A stretch of DNA of 64,000 nt from Stereum hirsutum FP-91666 SS1. Taxonomy: Eukaryota > Basidiomycota > Agaricomycetes > Russulales > Stereaceae. The translations under genes and the position numbers were made by a program. Shown in pieces: positions 10,966-22,012 of the stretch (positions are counted from its first letter, which is position 1; every line of letters starts with the position of its first letter). A model generated the notes under the pieces. That model was not told the DNA's origin. It ran no database searches and was given only the letters and a program-made list of their open reading frames with translations. Location: NCBI RefSeq assembly GCF_000264905.1, contig NW_006763144.1, forward strand, positions 682,001-746,000. The letters run 5' to 3'.

Positions 10966-12959
10966 CTATGACCTGCTGTTAGGGCGCGTCATAAACCCTC
11001 CACTTTCACTGCCCTCTCGACGTCCCTCTCCTGGAGCACCCCTCCTTTCATCATTGCCCGATCCCCTAGTGTTCCTCACTGGGACATCCTTCGGTTTATT
11101 CTGCCCACCCATCTTGTTGCCAATGAAAGCCTCTAACTTCGAAGAGACTTCATACCCGAACTCCTTCAACTCCTCCAACGCGATCTTGTACCTCGTATCG
11201 CCAGCATCCACACATCTAACAACGATGGACTCATAAACGGAAAGGGGAGGGTAGAAGTTCGCAGCCTTCATTTCTTCAAGGTAGAAGAATGCCTCCTCGT
11301 ACGTCTCTCCCGAGAGCGAAAGGACGACGAGACGCTCATAGGTCTGAGCGTCCGGCTTGACCTTGGCCTCCTTCATGTCCCCGAGGATCTTCTCGCCCAA
11401 GTCCTTGTGGGCAGTGGCGATACATCCAGAGAAGAGCGCATTGAACGTGTCGACGTTGGGCTTGATCTTGAACTCGGGGATGATCTGATAGATGCCGACA
11501 GCGCGCTGTAGATCTCCGTGGGCCACAGCAGCCTGAATGATCGCATTAACGGCAGTGATGTCAATAGGCTTGCCTTCCTTCTCCAGTTCTTCGAGAGCGG
11601 TCCAAGCGGTATCAACAGAATCAGGAGAAGCGCGGATGGTGTCGAGGATGGGTTGGATGGTTTCGTTCGTAGGTATAAGACTTTGTGAGCGCATGAGGGA
11701 GAGGATGGCAAAGGCTTCCTTGAGGCGATCGAGTCGGCAGAAGGCTTCCACAACGGGGGCGAAATGGTATTCGCGGAGGGTGACTCCGATGGATTGCAGG
11801 ATGCGGAGGGAGTCTAGGCAGAGTTCGGGGAGACCGTGGCGGCCGGCCGTATGCAAGACTTCGATGCAGGTGCCTTCGTCCGGGGTAAGTTTCAGCTCGT
11901 TGACAATTTTATTCCAGAGAAGCTCCACTCCGTCTTTCTATGTGGTTAAACACTACCCTCAGCACTTCAATACATACGAGAGCGACAGAATACTGACGTA
12001 GAGGTCCTCTGTGGCGGCAATTAGGCACTTGACCCAAACGGCTGAGTTTAATCTTCGGATTGAACTAGCCTCGAAGTTAACAGCTAGGTCGATTGCGAGA
12101 CGAGGGTGGCCCTGAGAGGCAGCAAGAGAGATGATGTCCTCCGCGGTCTCCACTTTCGCAGACAGACCCCTCTCCTCCATCTCAACAAGTTCGCGTATGG
12201 CTGCCTCGAGGTTCCCAGCATGAACGAACTTCTTGATGACGTGGAAGTAGGTGGTAACGTCAGGAGAGACTCCTAGCTCTGCCATGCGGTCGAGTACTGT
12301 GTGCATTGGTCCGAGCCCTGCGTTCCGTGTGGCCTTGGTAGGAGGACGGTCACTGCCATTAGCTACAGTCCGATAGCCGCAAAAAAAACGAGAAGAAAAC
12401 TCACAAGCAGCAACAGATTGAATGTCTGTACATCGGGAGATATTGACATACCCAACATGTCATCGAGCAGCGCCCATGCCTCGTCCTCCATACCGGCCTT
12501 CCCTAGCGTCTCCAGAGCAGCATTATAGGTCATGAGATCTGGCTTCGCACCAGCATCCTTCATCTGCTTGAGGATTTCGAATGTCTGGATCAACGCAAGC
12601 GTACTGCCAGCTGTCTCTAGTTGCTGGTTGAAGGAGAATGTGTGGGGACGTGGTTTGAAGTCCGGTGTGAATTGATAGGGGCGGCTGCGAAGATTTTTGG
12701 ACGAGGAATTGACGCTTTCATACTCGAACTCTTCGTCATACTCTTGTTTCATGGGCCGTCGAAGACTGAATGTGGCGGCATGTCGCTGTTGTCGGTAGCA
12801 TGCCGAGGCTGAAAGAACCTCGTTATAAGTCAATCAAGCTGGCACAGTAGAGAACACACATTCTGATGCCTGAGCCAACCCCAATGGACTCCGTTTTGAT
12901 GAGATGGGTATCCGCTTGCGGACAGTGGAGAGAGCCTGCCTTGACGAGGATGCGAGCAT
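10966..12959 (-). CDS. Pentatricopeptide-repeat protein, probably mitochondrial
   Basis: Exons 12959-12860, 12808-12405, 12333-11998 and 11937-10966 join to 603 residues. The N-terminus (MLASSSRQALSTVRKR) is basic, hydroxylated and free of acidic residues, as in mitochondrial presequences. From about residue 90 there are at least eight degenerate 35-residue helix-turn-helix repeats; good examples are KPDLMTYNAALETLGKAG, SPDVTTYFHVIKKFVHAG and KPNVDTFNALFSGCIATA. PPR proteins bind organellar RNA in a sequence-specific way and act in its processing, stability or translation. The tail is basic, Arg/Gly-rich and disordered, perhaps an RNA-contact extension. The acceptor of intron 2 was taken as CCAAG at 12334 because it alone keeps frame. 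The start lies 151 bp from the RAD21 start, so the two share a divergent promoter. Confidence 0.88.
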
Positions 12960-13110
12960 TGTCACTGAACCAAGTCGCGTGCGTGACACTTTCACTCACG
13001 AAATTTCGATCATGTCACGCTGTCACAAGGTGACACAAGCGCTCTCGGTTGGAAATCGTGCATCGCGTTCTTGTTTCCAACGCGCTCATCTTGCTTCGTG
13101 CCGCATCATC
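12960..13110. promoter_or_regulatory. Compact divergent promoter, PPR / RAD21
   Basis: Only 151 bp separate the start codons. The segment contains near-palindromic short sequences (TGTCACGCTGTCACAAGGTG around 13013-13032, with three TCAC/GTGAC cores). Cell-cycle control of RAD21 is expected in fungi, but I do not see a clear MluI box (ACGCGT). Confidence 0.4.
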
Positions 13111-15557
13111 ATGGTCAGTTCCCTTCACCTCCTTTTCACGGCTCTGCTAACTGGCATTGGCTCTAGTTCTACTCAGAAGCTATCTTGTCACGGCGAGGCC
13201 CTCTAGCCAAAGTATGGCTCGCGGCTCATATGGAGCGCAAGCTCTCCAAGGCGCAGACTCTGCAGACAGATATCGAGCAGTCTGTGGGTGCGTGGAATAC
13301 CCTCTATTCTCATTCGTTTATTAGATATTAATTGTCCATGAAGATGCGATTATGGATCAGGAGGTTGAAGTCATGGCGCTTCGCCTGAGTGGACAGCTGT
13401 TGCTTGGTGTCGTGCGCATATACAGCCGCAAGGCCAAGTATCTCCTCGATGATTGTAACGAAGCCCTACTCAAGATCAAAATGGTGCGTTGAAAGCACTC
13501 TTTGCGAATTCTTGTACTCATTATTTGTACTCAGGCATTCAAACCTGGCCTTGTCGACATGACAGAGGACCAACTTACTATCAACCGCAACGCCATCACC
13601 CTACGAGCAGGAACCGCCGACTTGGATGTGCTACTTCCCGACTACAACTGGTGCGTTACTTTCTATTTGCCCTCTCACTGTTTAATAATCACCTCGCGCA
13701 GGGATATCGGCTTCGATGAGGACCGAATTGTACAGCCCCAAGGTCATCATGTGGCGCGAGCAGCCGACATCACCCTTACCACAGGCGCCGACGATATGCA
13801 GTACGACTTTGACGAAGCTGGGTACGGCGACCTAGGCCCTGCGGACGGGATTGGTTCTCAAGATTACGACGTCGACCTTGGGTTGGACTTTGGTGATGGT
13901 CCCCTGAGCACACATGACACGTTGAGCATCGAAGGCAGGGGTCGGGATATGGACGACAGCAGCAGTGTAGAGATTGGCCGTGACGCACACGCTCCACGGG
14001 CAGCCAGAGAGTCGCTTGGTTCGCATCTCATGGGCCGCGGTGGTGACGCGGATCTGGACCTCCTGTCGCACAGGAGCAGGCAGTTGTCTGAAGATCCTTT
14101 CGGTGCTGACATGGCTATGGATATCGACTTTGGGCCTGACTTAGGTGTCGATGTCGATCTGGGCTTGACGTTCGATGACCAACCTCTGAGCGAGGGACAG
14201 AAGACTCCGGGACAGACAAGATCTCTTTCTCGTGCTTGTAAGCCTTGACTTAAATTCGCTACTATATTCCCACTAACAGCCTTGGTGGGTTTCAGCCTCC
14301 CCTCTCTCCGAAGCTCCCCGCACTCCTCCACCACCTGGCGTCGAGTCTACTGCCGAGATTGCTGCTGGCGAAGGTACTCCCCCTCAACAAGCTGATGCCC
14401 AGGCCGAAGAATCCGCGAAGCGCAAACGCAGAGAGAAGAAGCAAATCATCGATGACCAGACCGAGCTCGAGAACGGTCGCAAGCGCGGTGGATTTGGTCC
14501 AGCTCTCAAGACCGACGTCTCAGCTATCACCACCCAGAACCACTATCTCCCACGCTCATCCGTCGTCATGCAGCTTCTCGACATCCGACAGGACCCGATT
14601 GCTCACTTCTTGCCTACAAAGACCACTGCCAATGGGACCTTCTTCTGTGCGGGTCCATTGGACTTGGCTCCTGAGCTGCAGGAGATGTTCATGAGGCCTG
14701 CACCGGTACGACTGCCTGGTGGCAAGCGCCGCGGTACGTCGCCCGAGAAACCCCCGAGTAGCAAGCGTGCGAGAGTTGAGGGCGATGGGGCAGGCGACGT
14801 CACTATTGACCCGGTTGAGCAGCACAGGAGGGCGGACAGTGCAGCTCCTAGCGCGATGCTTGGTAGCGAGCTCCTCGGCCGTGGAGGCAGCGTTGGGCCC
14901 AGTGCAGACATGGGAGGACTCGACTTCGACACTGCTCCTGGTCTGGATGATTTCCAGATGGACATTCCAGACGCCGAGATGCCTTCACTTGGAGGCAACG
15001 CTGGGTTCGACCGTGGCCGGTCCAAGTCTGTGGCAAGATCGGAGCTGTCGAGATTATCGACTCCTTTTGGCGACGAAGGTGAAGAGACTTACGCGGACCT
15101 GGAATGCCCGATCGCAGTGTTTGACATGAAGGGGCAGAGTCAGGCTAGTGAGACGCCCAGTGCTAGCTCGCAAGACGGGAAAGGGTATAGCAAGAACACC
15201 ATGAAGGCTCTGGGGCTTGTTAGGGGGGAGTTGCAGCCTAGTGATGAAGACGACGAGGACGTTGAGAAGATCATGAGTTTCAAGAAGATGACGCACAAGG
15301 TTCGCAGCCCACTATTCGTTCCTTCTGTTCGCAACTGACTGATGCCGTTCTTCTTTGCTATCCTCTCTCAGGCCACGAGGCGTGCCGCGGCGTCGTTCTT
15401 CTTCGAGCTCCTCGTCCTAGGCACTCGCGACTGCGTGAAGCTCGACCAGAGAGCTCCTTACGAGAACATCCATGTCCGGGCCAAGGACAAGCTCTGGGAA
15501 CGTCAACGACATGGGTCTGTCGCCGCCTCCGAGCTGGGATCATCTTTTGGTTTATGA
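13111..15557 (+). CDS. rad21: Cohesin kleisin subunit RAD21/SCC1
   Basis: Seven exons: 13111-13113, 13167-13287, 13344-13483, 13535-13650, 13702-14237, 14296-15299 and 15372-15557, giving 701 residues. The first exon is only the ATG, and translation continues [20 protein letters not shown], the signature of the Rad21/Rec8 N-terminal domain that binds the Smc3 head (residues 1 to about 100). The middle is long, acidic and disordered, with repeated D-x-D and GxDxDLGLDF elements; separase and Polo-kinase sites would lie there, but I assign none. The last exon ([20 protein letters not shown]) is the C-terminal winged helix that binds the Smc1 head. The protein closes the cohesin ring that holds sister chromatids together. 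The DxDxG-rich tract is longer than in yeast Scc1 but ordinary for mushrooms. Confidence 0.96.
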
Positions 15558-16092
15558 TTTTCGCCGCACCTCCATCTACGTATCCGATCTATCTACGATT
15601 TCTTCCAGTCTTCTACCCTTATATTTCTTGCATATATTTGTTCTGAGTCGGGACGTATATACTAGCATAGCTATGCCTGACATGTACATGCTCGATACGA
15701 CGCGTTCACGCTACGATTGATTTTCTTTAGAACTCTATCGTTCACCTATCCTCTTCAGTCCAGTCCTCCCCTTCTCTACTTGTTTTATTTAGTCTGTAGT
15801 TTTCTCCGTGTCCTCTGTCTGCTCAGTTACAACTTGCAGTGTCTTGTCTTCGTCCTCCCTGTTTGTTTGTCACTCGATTTGCGCTTCCTTTTGCTATGAC
15901 ATGGTACTTACTAGGATGCATACTATCTTTATGCGTGGCACACTATATGCCGTTACGAGATTCCTCCTTGAAACGACCCCTTCTACGTCGGGCATACAAC
16001 ATATAATTGGAGAGCCAGAATTGAGCCAGAACCCATGCTTATAGTTGACACGGAAGTTCTCGACACAAAAGCGCCATCAAATTACAGGTGGA
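15558..16092. other. Intergenic, convergent 3' ends
   Basis: RAD21 and the AhpD-like gene converge here. The sequence is pyrimidine-rich after the RAD21 stop (3'UTR-like), and no coding frame is supported. Confidence 0.4.
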
Positions 16093-17112
16093 CTAAGAAG
16101 GAACCGGGACCATCACACTCATCTTGTCATCCACATTCATCCCTACCACGAATCGACTAACGAAATTGTAGAACGCAGCCGTCGCCATCGCCTCCACGAT
16201 TTGTGTATCGTTGAAGAACGCATGCAAGTTATCGAAGACAGGCTGGGGAACGAAGACGGACTTTGTAGACCAGTCAGTGAACTCCATGGCGGCGGAGAGC
16301 GAGGGGCTGAGGGTTGTGTTGGCGAATTGAGGTGGGCTGGTGGAGTTGGCCAAAGAGGATGCGTTGTTGATAGTCCCAGAGAAAGCGGGAGCGAAGCGGA
16401 TATAGAGAAGATCGGCAGTGGTGAGCCCGGCGGAACGACCGACCGGTTCGTGTTGAAGCCTATCATCGGCCAGAGTGCGTATGAGCAAATCGGATTTTGC
16501 AATATACGTGGCCAGCTGTCGTTGATAATATATTGTGCTTACCATTCATAAGCTGCGCTGTTCAACACGGCGACACGTAATATCTATACAGAGACAGAAT
16601 CCAAGGGTGAGCCTTCGCTGGCAGAATAGAAAGAGAATACAGATCATGCTGACGATGAGTTCGCGCATTGTGGCAGGGATCGAATTGTTGTCCCTAATCA
16701 CTCCTGCGAACACGTCCTCCCCTTGAGCAACCAGCGGTGCCTGCAGTCTGCGAAGGGGAAAAAAAACAGAGCACGTTAATTCAGGAGTCTATTAGAGCAA
16801 TTAACTGCACGAACAGGACGCCGTCGAGATCGAGCAAGGTGCCATTCGCCCTACGAGATCTTATTTCGTCCGCAATCTGTGAGCATGAAATAAGTGATAT
16901 CGCAAGGCCCATGTACAGAAATGCTAGGTTTTACGAAGAGTGCTTACCGCATTTGTGCCAGGAGAAGGAAAGACATAGGGGACCCTGGCGGGAAGATTAT
17001 CGTCTCGAGGTCGCAAGGTCTGAGCGTGGTCGTCAACGGAGGACGATATCACGCCCAGTACCACACCAGTAAGAGTAGTGATGAGAAGGAGCAGACGCAG
17101 AGTAGAGAACAT
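16093..17112 (-). CDS. Secreted AhpD-like (carboxymuconolactone decarboxylase fold) protein
   Basis: Exons 17112-16948, 16876-16806, 16747-16654, 16583-16543 and 16459-16093 give 245 residues. Residues 1 to about 22 are a signal peptide (hydrophobic core LRLLLLITTLTGVVLGV). The body matches the all-helical AhpD/CMD pattern of fungal secreted or vacuolar members: LFVQLQAPLVAQGEDVF, TMRELIILRVAVLNSAAYEW, QHEPVGRSAGLTTADLL and a C-terminal helical region followed by VSRFVVGM. The Cys-x-x-Cys pair of bacterial peroxidase-active AhpD is absent, so no peroxidase function should be assumed. All four introns keep frame and the RVAVLNSAAYEW motif is restored only by splicing. Its 5' half lies inside the left arm of the large inverted duplication; the right-arm copy is a pseudogene. 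Confidence 0.82.
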
Positions 17113-17520
17113 TTCGCGGGTACTGCAGAGAGGTTTGACAATTCTCAGTCGTGGAGCATCCTGATTATATGGATAGGGGTGGGCTATGGGGAGAAAGTAC
17201 CAATCTCGGGCCCACGCGTCATAGAGCAGATTCAGGAGACACTGTCAATGGTTCAGAAGAAGTCATTCGTGAGATTTGTATGTCAACATTGAGCGTGAGC
17301 CATTCCAAACAGGCTAGTGTTCGTTCCTGCCAGCGGGAGCTCCATGTAAGTAGCTGCATCTTTCAGAGGACCGCGGGAACCTGCATGACTGCAGCCATTC
17401 AGAACTTTAGGCTGACGATATGGTTCTCGGGTGTAGACGGGGGAAGGAGAGAAAGAAACTTTCAAATTGGCGCGTGAGAAACAAAGGAAAGGTCGTTTAG
17501 GAGGGACAAAGAACAAGCGC

Positions 17521-17535
17521 CCATGGCCCATGCGG
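17521..17535. other. Possible transposon excision footprint
   Basis: At the site where the right arm carries the 1.07-kb element, the left arm reads CCATGGC followed directly by CCATGCGG: two adjacent near-copies of the 8-bp target site (CCATGTGG on this strand) with nothing between them. That is the expected scar after imprecise excision of an element with an 8-bp target duplication. Confidence 0.55.
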
Positions 17536-18076
17536 GCGCTTCAGGGCTTCGGTCACCGGTCCGTGCCTCGCTCCTCGTGGTTGCCTCGTTGTTCCGACTC
17601 AACGCGAACTTCTTTCCCACTGACAGTCTCCTCCTTACCATTCCGTTACCATCGCCCGTTCCGAGCTCATACGACGCGTTTTCAAGTAGCAACAAAATGT
17701 GTCTCTGTCTATAAGAGACATCCACCATCGCGTATAAGTTAGCAGCGCAGCCTATCTCACGCGCGGTAGACGCGTGTTTTCCTTTAGAGAAAGGAAGGGC
17801 TATCCATGTGCATTGCACAATCCGTAACAATCCGCTATTACCCAATCGATGCCCTATATGGTATATTTTCGTAGGGTAACCATCGCAACGATTACACGAG
17901 GCATCCTTATCGTCATTCCGGGCTGCCCAAACGGGCGTTTGGTTTGGCGTTTCCCGTTTTGGATTATGTCCATTTATGGTAACAATCCATACGCCAAAAT
18001 ATTGCCTACGTGTCTGCGAAGCCAACCAGGACCCACACGAGGCAAATTATTTGCAAATGATAGGGCGAGGGACGCA

Positions 18077-18084
18077 TATATAAA
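18077..18084 (+). promoter_or_regulatory. TATA box of HMG-box gene A
   Basis: TATATAAA, about 100 nt before the start codon at 18180; conserved in the right arm at 33028-33035 (TTTATATA on the plus strand) at a matching distance from gene B. Both genes therefore keep the core promoter. Confidence 0.65.
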
Positions 18085-18179
18085 GGTGCGCTGTTCGTCT
18101 TCCGTCTCCCCAACTAGTCGCCCACCTCCGTTCTCGTATATTCAACTGACTTCGACATCCCCCACCCCATCGACGTCCC

Positions 18180-20079
18180 ATGTCATCTTTCTTCGTCACC
18201 CCCACCACTACCGTCATGGAAGAAGAAGAACTCAAGGAAGTTTTGAAGAAGGCCGGTGACAAGAAAATCGTCGAGCATGCCCTTGGCGAATGCCCTCGCG
18301 CACGAGAGGAGTTGGTCACTCAGGCCATGATCGACAGTGTCAGTCCTTGTCCGCTCTGGACGTCTATTCATTCGATTTCTGACAATGCGTAACATCCTCC
18401 AGGTTGTCGAACGCCTGTCGGATTTCAGCCCGGACTCTGATCTCATGAAGAAGTGGCAGAAAGCTCAGAAAAAGAAGGACAAGAAAGCCGACCAACCCCG
18501 GCCCTCCAATTCTTGGATGGTCATGCTCAATGTATTTCGCAAAAATCGCAGCATCCTGGTGCCCGACTGCCTCTCCCCGGCCCTGATAGCGTCCTGGCTA
18601 TCAACCGTCAAGGAGAACGCGACCGCACACTTGCATGACCGATTCACGATCGCCGCCAACAAAGTCAAAAAGAGTCACCAGACATTTTTCCCGGACTATA
18701 GGTACAAGCCTTCCCATATCCCGGCGACCAGGTCGGGCAGCAAGGCTTCATCCGCTCGCAATCCACGATCTTCCTCCGACTCTGCCTCCCCATCCACATC
18801 CGGATCCTCTTCGAGAAGCGTCAAGTCCACCAGAACAGCGCGCAAGAACGCCTCTTCACCGTACCCGACCCACCACGCTTCTCGGACACGTAGCCCCCAG
18901 CCTCAGTCCGGACCAGAGTATCATGTGGCCTCTCTAGGACCCTGGACCGACCCCTTGCCCCTCTCCTCCCGCCCGGTCGGGGGAGTCTTCCTCACAACTT
19001 CCGCATATGAGTCGGTCGTGCCCCGGGATTTGCCTACATTCTCGCAGTCCAGCAAAGCTTCATCTGCCCGCAATTCAGGATCTTCCTCCGAGTTTGCCTC
19101 ACCCTCCCCCTCCTCACACGGATCCTCTTCGAGAAGTGTCAAGTCCACTAGAACAGCGCGCAAGGACGCCTCTTCACCGTACCCGACCCGCCACACTTCT
19201 CGGACACCCAGCCCCAAGCCTCACTCCGGACCAGAGTATCATGTCGCCTCTCTAGGCTCCTGGACCGACTCTTTGCCTCTCTCCTCCCGCCCGATCGGGG
19301 GAGTCTTCCTCACGAACTCTGCGTATGAATCGGTCGCGCGCCAGGATTCGCCTGCGTTCTCGCAGTCCATGGACCACGACTTAGAGGCGACTGATGGTCC
19401 TGCCAGGGATGATGAACCTGTAGATGGCGCATTCGAAGCGGTGGTACACAAATCGTCATCATCTTCCCCGGGGCCCTTCGCTCAACCCACGCCTTCCAAT
19501 CATCCGTCGCCATCTGCACCCTCCTTTGAGCAACCATTTATCGGCGCTTCGGCGGCGGTTCAGTCCCCACCGCACGTGGCTCCGCCCTCGCCACAGCCTC
19601 AGGCTGAACCCTCTCCTCCTGCCCATATAGCGCAAACTACCCTCCCCGACCACGTGAGCCCCCTCTGGGTTTCGCACGAATCCTCTAGGTTATTCGGCGA
19701 GTTCGAGGGACCGTTTGCTGGATATGCAGAGCCATGCGCACTCTCCGACGACTCCGATACCCCCTTGACACCGCTCGATATAGCCACCTTCGCTGACACG
19801 ATGGGGTCATCGCACGAGCCTCCCTCTCCCTCACAGTCCTCCCCGCACATGGGCTACACCGAGCTCTCGCTTCCACCTGGGATACCCGTGGCGAGCGACC
19901 TGTTCGCTCTCTACGACGAACCTTTTGTCCCCAGCTCATCGTACGAGGAGCCGTTGATCCCAATCTCGGGCGTCAACGACGCAGACGACTTATTCGCGGG
20001 GACACGGTTCGGGAACGCGTATTGGAGGAATGGGGTATATGTGGGGGGCTTTGAGTTTGGTTGTTCGTCGGCGTACTAA
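18180..20079 (+). CDS. HMG-box protein A (MATA_HMG-like), left arm
   Basis: Exons 18180-18338 and 18403-20079 give 611 residues. Residues 1-53 form a short Glu/Lys helix-rich region. A basic run (KKKDKK) precedes an HMG box at about 86-156, starting RPSNSWMVMLNVF and ending FPDYRYKP, the start and end signatures of the sequence-specific MATA/SRY class of HMG boxes. The middle of the box is divergent, with ASWLSTVKEN in place of the usual MWK segment. The rest is Ser/Pro-rich and disordered, with a tandem repeat of about 105 residues (18739-19050 and 19051-19368) carrying the motif EYHVASLGSWTDPLPLSSRP. The C-terminus has acidic/aromatic patches, a possible activation region. A nuclear DNA-binding regulator is inferred; targets are unknown. 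It is paired in inverted orientation with gene B. Confidence 0.85.
18739..19368 (+). repeat. Intragenic tandem repeat, about 104 and 106 codons
   Basis: Unit 1 18739-19050 (312 bp) and unit 2 19051-19368 (318 bp), in frame within HMG-box gene A. Each begins SKASSARN and ends FSQS. The same two-unit arrangement is present in gene B, so the repeat predates the segmental duplication. Confidence 0.85.
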
Positions 20080-21338
20080 GAGACCAATCAGAAAAAGAGG
20101 TTTCACGCAGTTCTGTGAGTGTCTCTTCGTCGTCGACCTTACACATCCCGCCTGCCCTTTCGTCTTCCATGCCTTGGCACTCTTGCTCAACGATTCCCTT
20201 TCTAGAACTCCGCTTGAACACCCTAATCAGGGTCTCTTCGACCTCATTATCACGCACATCATTCACATCGGGCTACTGGGACACGAATTAGAAAGAGATT
20301 TCGCACGGTTCTGTGAGTGCCTCCTCCTCGCCCTGACACATCCCCGTCCCATTTCGTCTTCCATAGCTTGGCACCCTTGCTTAACGATCTCTTTCTAGTA
20401 AACAGCGCACTACTCGACTGCTACATCGCCTTTCGTGTTCCCTTCTTATGGTATATTCGACCGCACTATCAAGCACACCATTCACACCATCCCCGCTGTC
20501 GCTCCGTCACCAACTATCTCCGCACGCTGCACTCGACGAAGAGCCAAGCGTTTTCAGACACCCTCCCCACCACAAACAGTACCACTACCACCGCTACACC
20601 TATATGTCCACCTTTTCTATTCACTACCACTACGAACCCACACTACTGTGAGGGCTACGAGTTGTCGTCATCGTCGTCGTTGTAAGTCTGTTGTCTGTAT
20701 CAAGGTCCTGTATCGCTGTGCTTTGTCTCGCTTTCGCCGCATATGTCTCTGTATTCCTTTTGCTTCGTACGCTTCTTTGTTCTCCTATGCTTTCATCGCC
20801 CTGTATCGTTGTGTTTTGCCTCGCTTTCGTCGCATATCTCCTGTATTCCTTTCGCTTTGTATCAAGATCCTGTATCGCTGTCGCTTTCGCTGCATGTATC
20901 TCCTGTATTCCTCTTGCTTTGTGCTCTTCTTTTTTCTTCTATGCTTTCATCGCCCTTTACTTATCGTTCCGCTGGGTCCCCTCTGGTGCAGTGGACGGTC
21001 TGTGTCGCCGCCAGAGATCCCCCTTTGTCTTGATTCTTCTTCCTCGTTTCTTCCTTTCTTTCAAGTTCTTTCGTCCATAACTTTTCGTCTTCGTTGTCTC
21101 GCTGTGTCACTGTTATCCAACCGCTCTCAATCCAGAACTACGAATGACAATCGATATAAAATCCGCTTTCGTCAACGAACTCAGCTTCTTGCAATTTAAA
21201 TGTGTGATATGGAAGAACGAGTTGCTAGTGGGACTGAGGCTCAGACTCGGAGGGAAAGAGAGTCGGGGGATATTATTACGACTCGAGTGCCGACGAGATT
21301 GAACGTCATGATAATGCACTGGTGATCGAGCAATTAAC
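20080..21338 (+). other. Conserved pyrimidine-rich 3' region of HMG gene A
   Basis: About 1.25 kb after the stop is retained in both arms. It starts with two similar units, each looking like an intron: TTCTGTGAGTG ... TTTCTAG at about 20112-20210 and 20311-20398. Then comes a tract (about 20690-20960) of imperfect tandem copies built on TGTATCGCTGTGCTTTGTCT. Long open frames exist in all three frames because the strand is T/C-biased; their peptides (Cys/Arg/Phe-rich) are not protein-like. Probably 3'UTR with untranslated introns, or a structured or noncoding transcript. Confidence 0.5.
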
Positions 21339-22012
21339 ACGGACAACACGGACACGGATACGAACGGAGATGAAGTCTCTTCTCCGAATCAGTGGTCATG
21401 TACTTAATGGGTTCAACGAGATCAGGGCGGAGGACGGAGGATGTACGAAGCCGAAGCCGCGGCCGCATCGATATCACATCATGAACTTGAACAAGCGCGA
21501 TGAACTTGGGCGGCGTTGATACAACGCCGTTCAAGTGCTCGAATCAGTGCGCGAGACTCGGAGACGGTGCTCGATATTGTTCCAGTTTGGTGGAGAAAGA
21601 AGAAGAAATGGATGATGAGTGAGTGTGGTTGTGATGGTGTCACGGTCGATGACTCGGAGTTGGGGGGGAGGATGCGGAAGAGTGGGAAGAAGGGGAGTCC
21701 TCGAGCTCAGGCTGGACAGTAGTGAAATGTATGAATTGAATCACGGACGCAAACTTACACTAAATAATCCCGAGGTCATCTCCCCTAGTGGCACGAATGC
21801 GAACTGCGAAGATAAGCCCACAATCTTCAGAGGTTCGACACACAAAAATATATCATTCCATCATTATAACCCAAAAGCTACGGATAAAAGCCCAATCTAA
21901 ATGGTATATGTTCCTGTCAGATGCCCTCCAACCAAGAAAGCCTGGGTCACGCACGAAAGGCGAGCATGGATCCCGAGTCCCAGAACTCACAACGCTCTGA
22001 AGCTACAACCGT
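21339..22012. other. Intergenic, inner flank of the left arm
   Basis: Single-copy DNA from the arm boundary to the PHS1 stop codon. No coding frame supported. Confidence 0.4.

Larger units (their letters stand above)
16780..21338. repeat. Left arm of a large inverted duplication
   Basis: This segment matches 29743-35378 in reverse orientation over essentially its whole length (excluding the inserted element at 33561-34627). It contains, in order, exons 1-2 of the AhpD-like gene, the intergenic region, HMG-box gene A and about 1.25 kb of its 3' flank. Boundaries were set by eye where alignment fades: outer edge near CTCCTGAATTAA (about 16785), inner edge after CTGGTGATCGAGCAATTA (about 21338). 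Many substitutions and small indels separate the arms, so this is not an assembly duplicate. Confidence 0.9.

Noticed and set aside
18337..18402. HMG gene A beginning at 18337 as a single-exon gene
   Set aside because: That frame has no suitable ATG and reads through a clear GT-AG intron; exon 1 from 18180 is conserved in the right arm.
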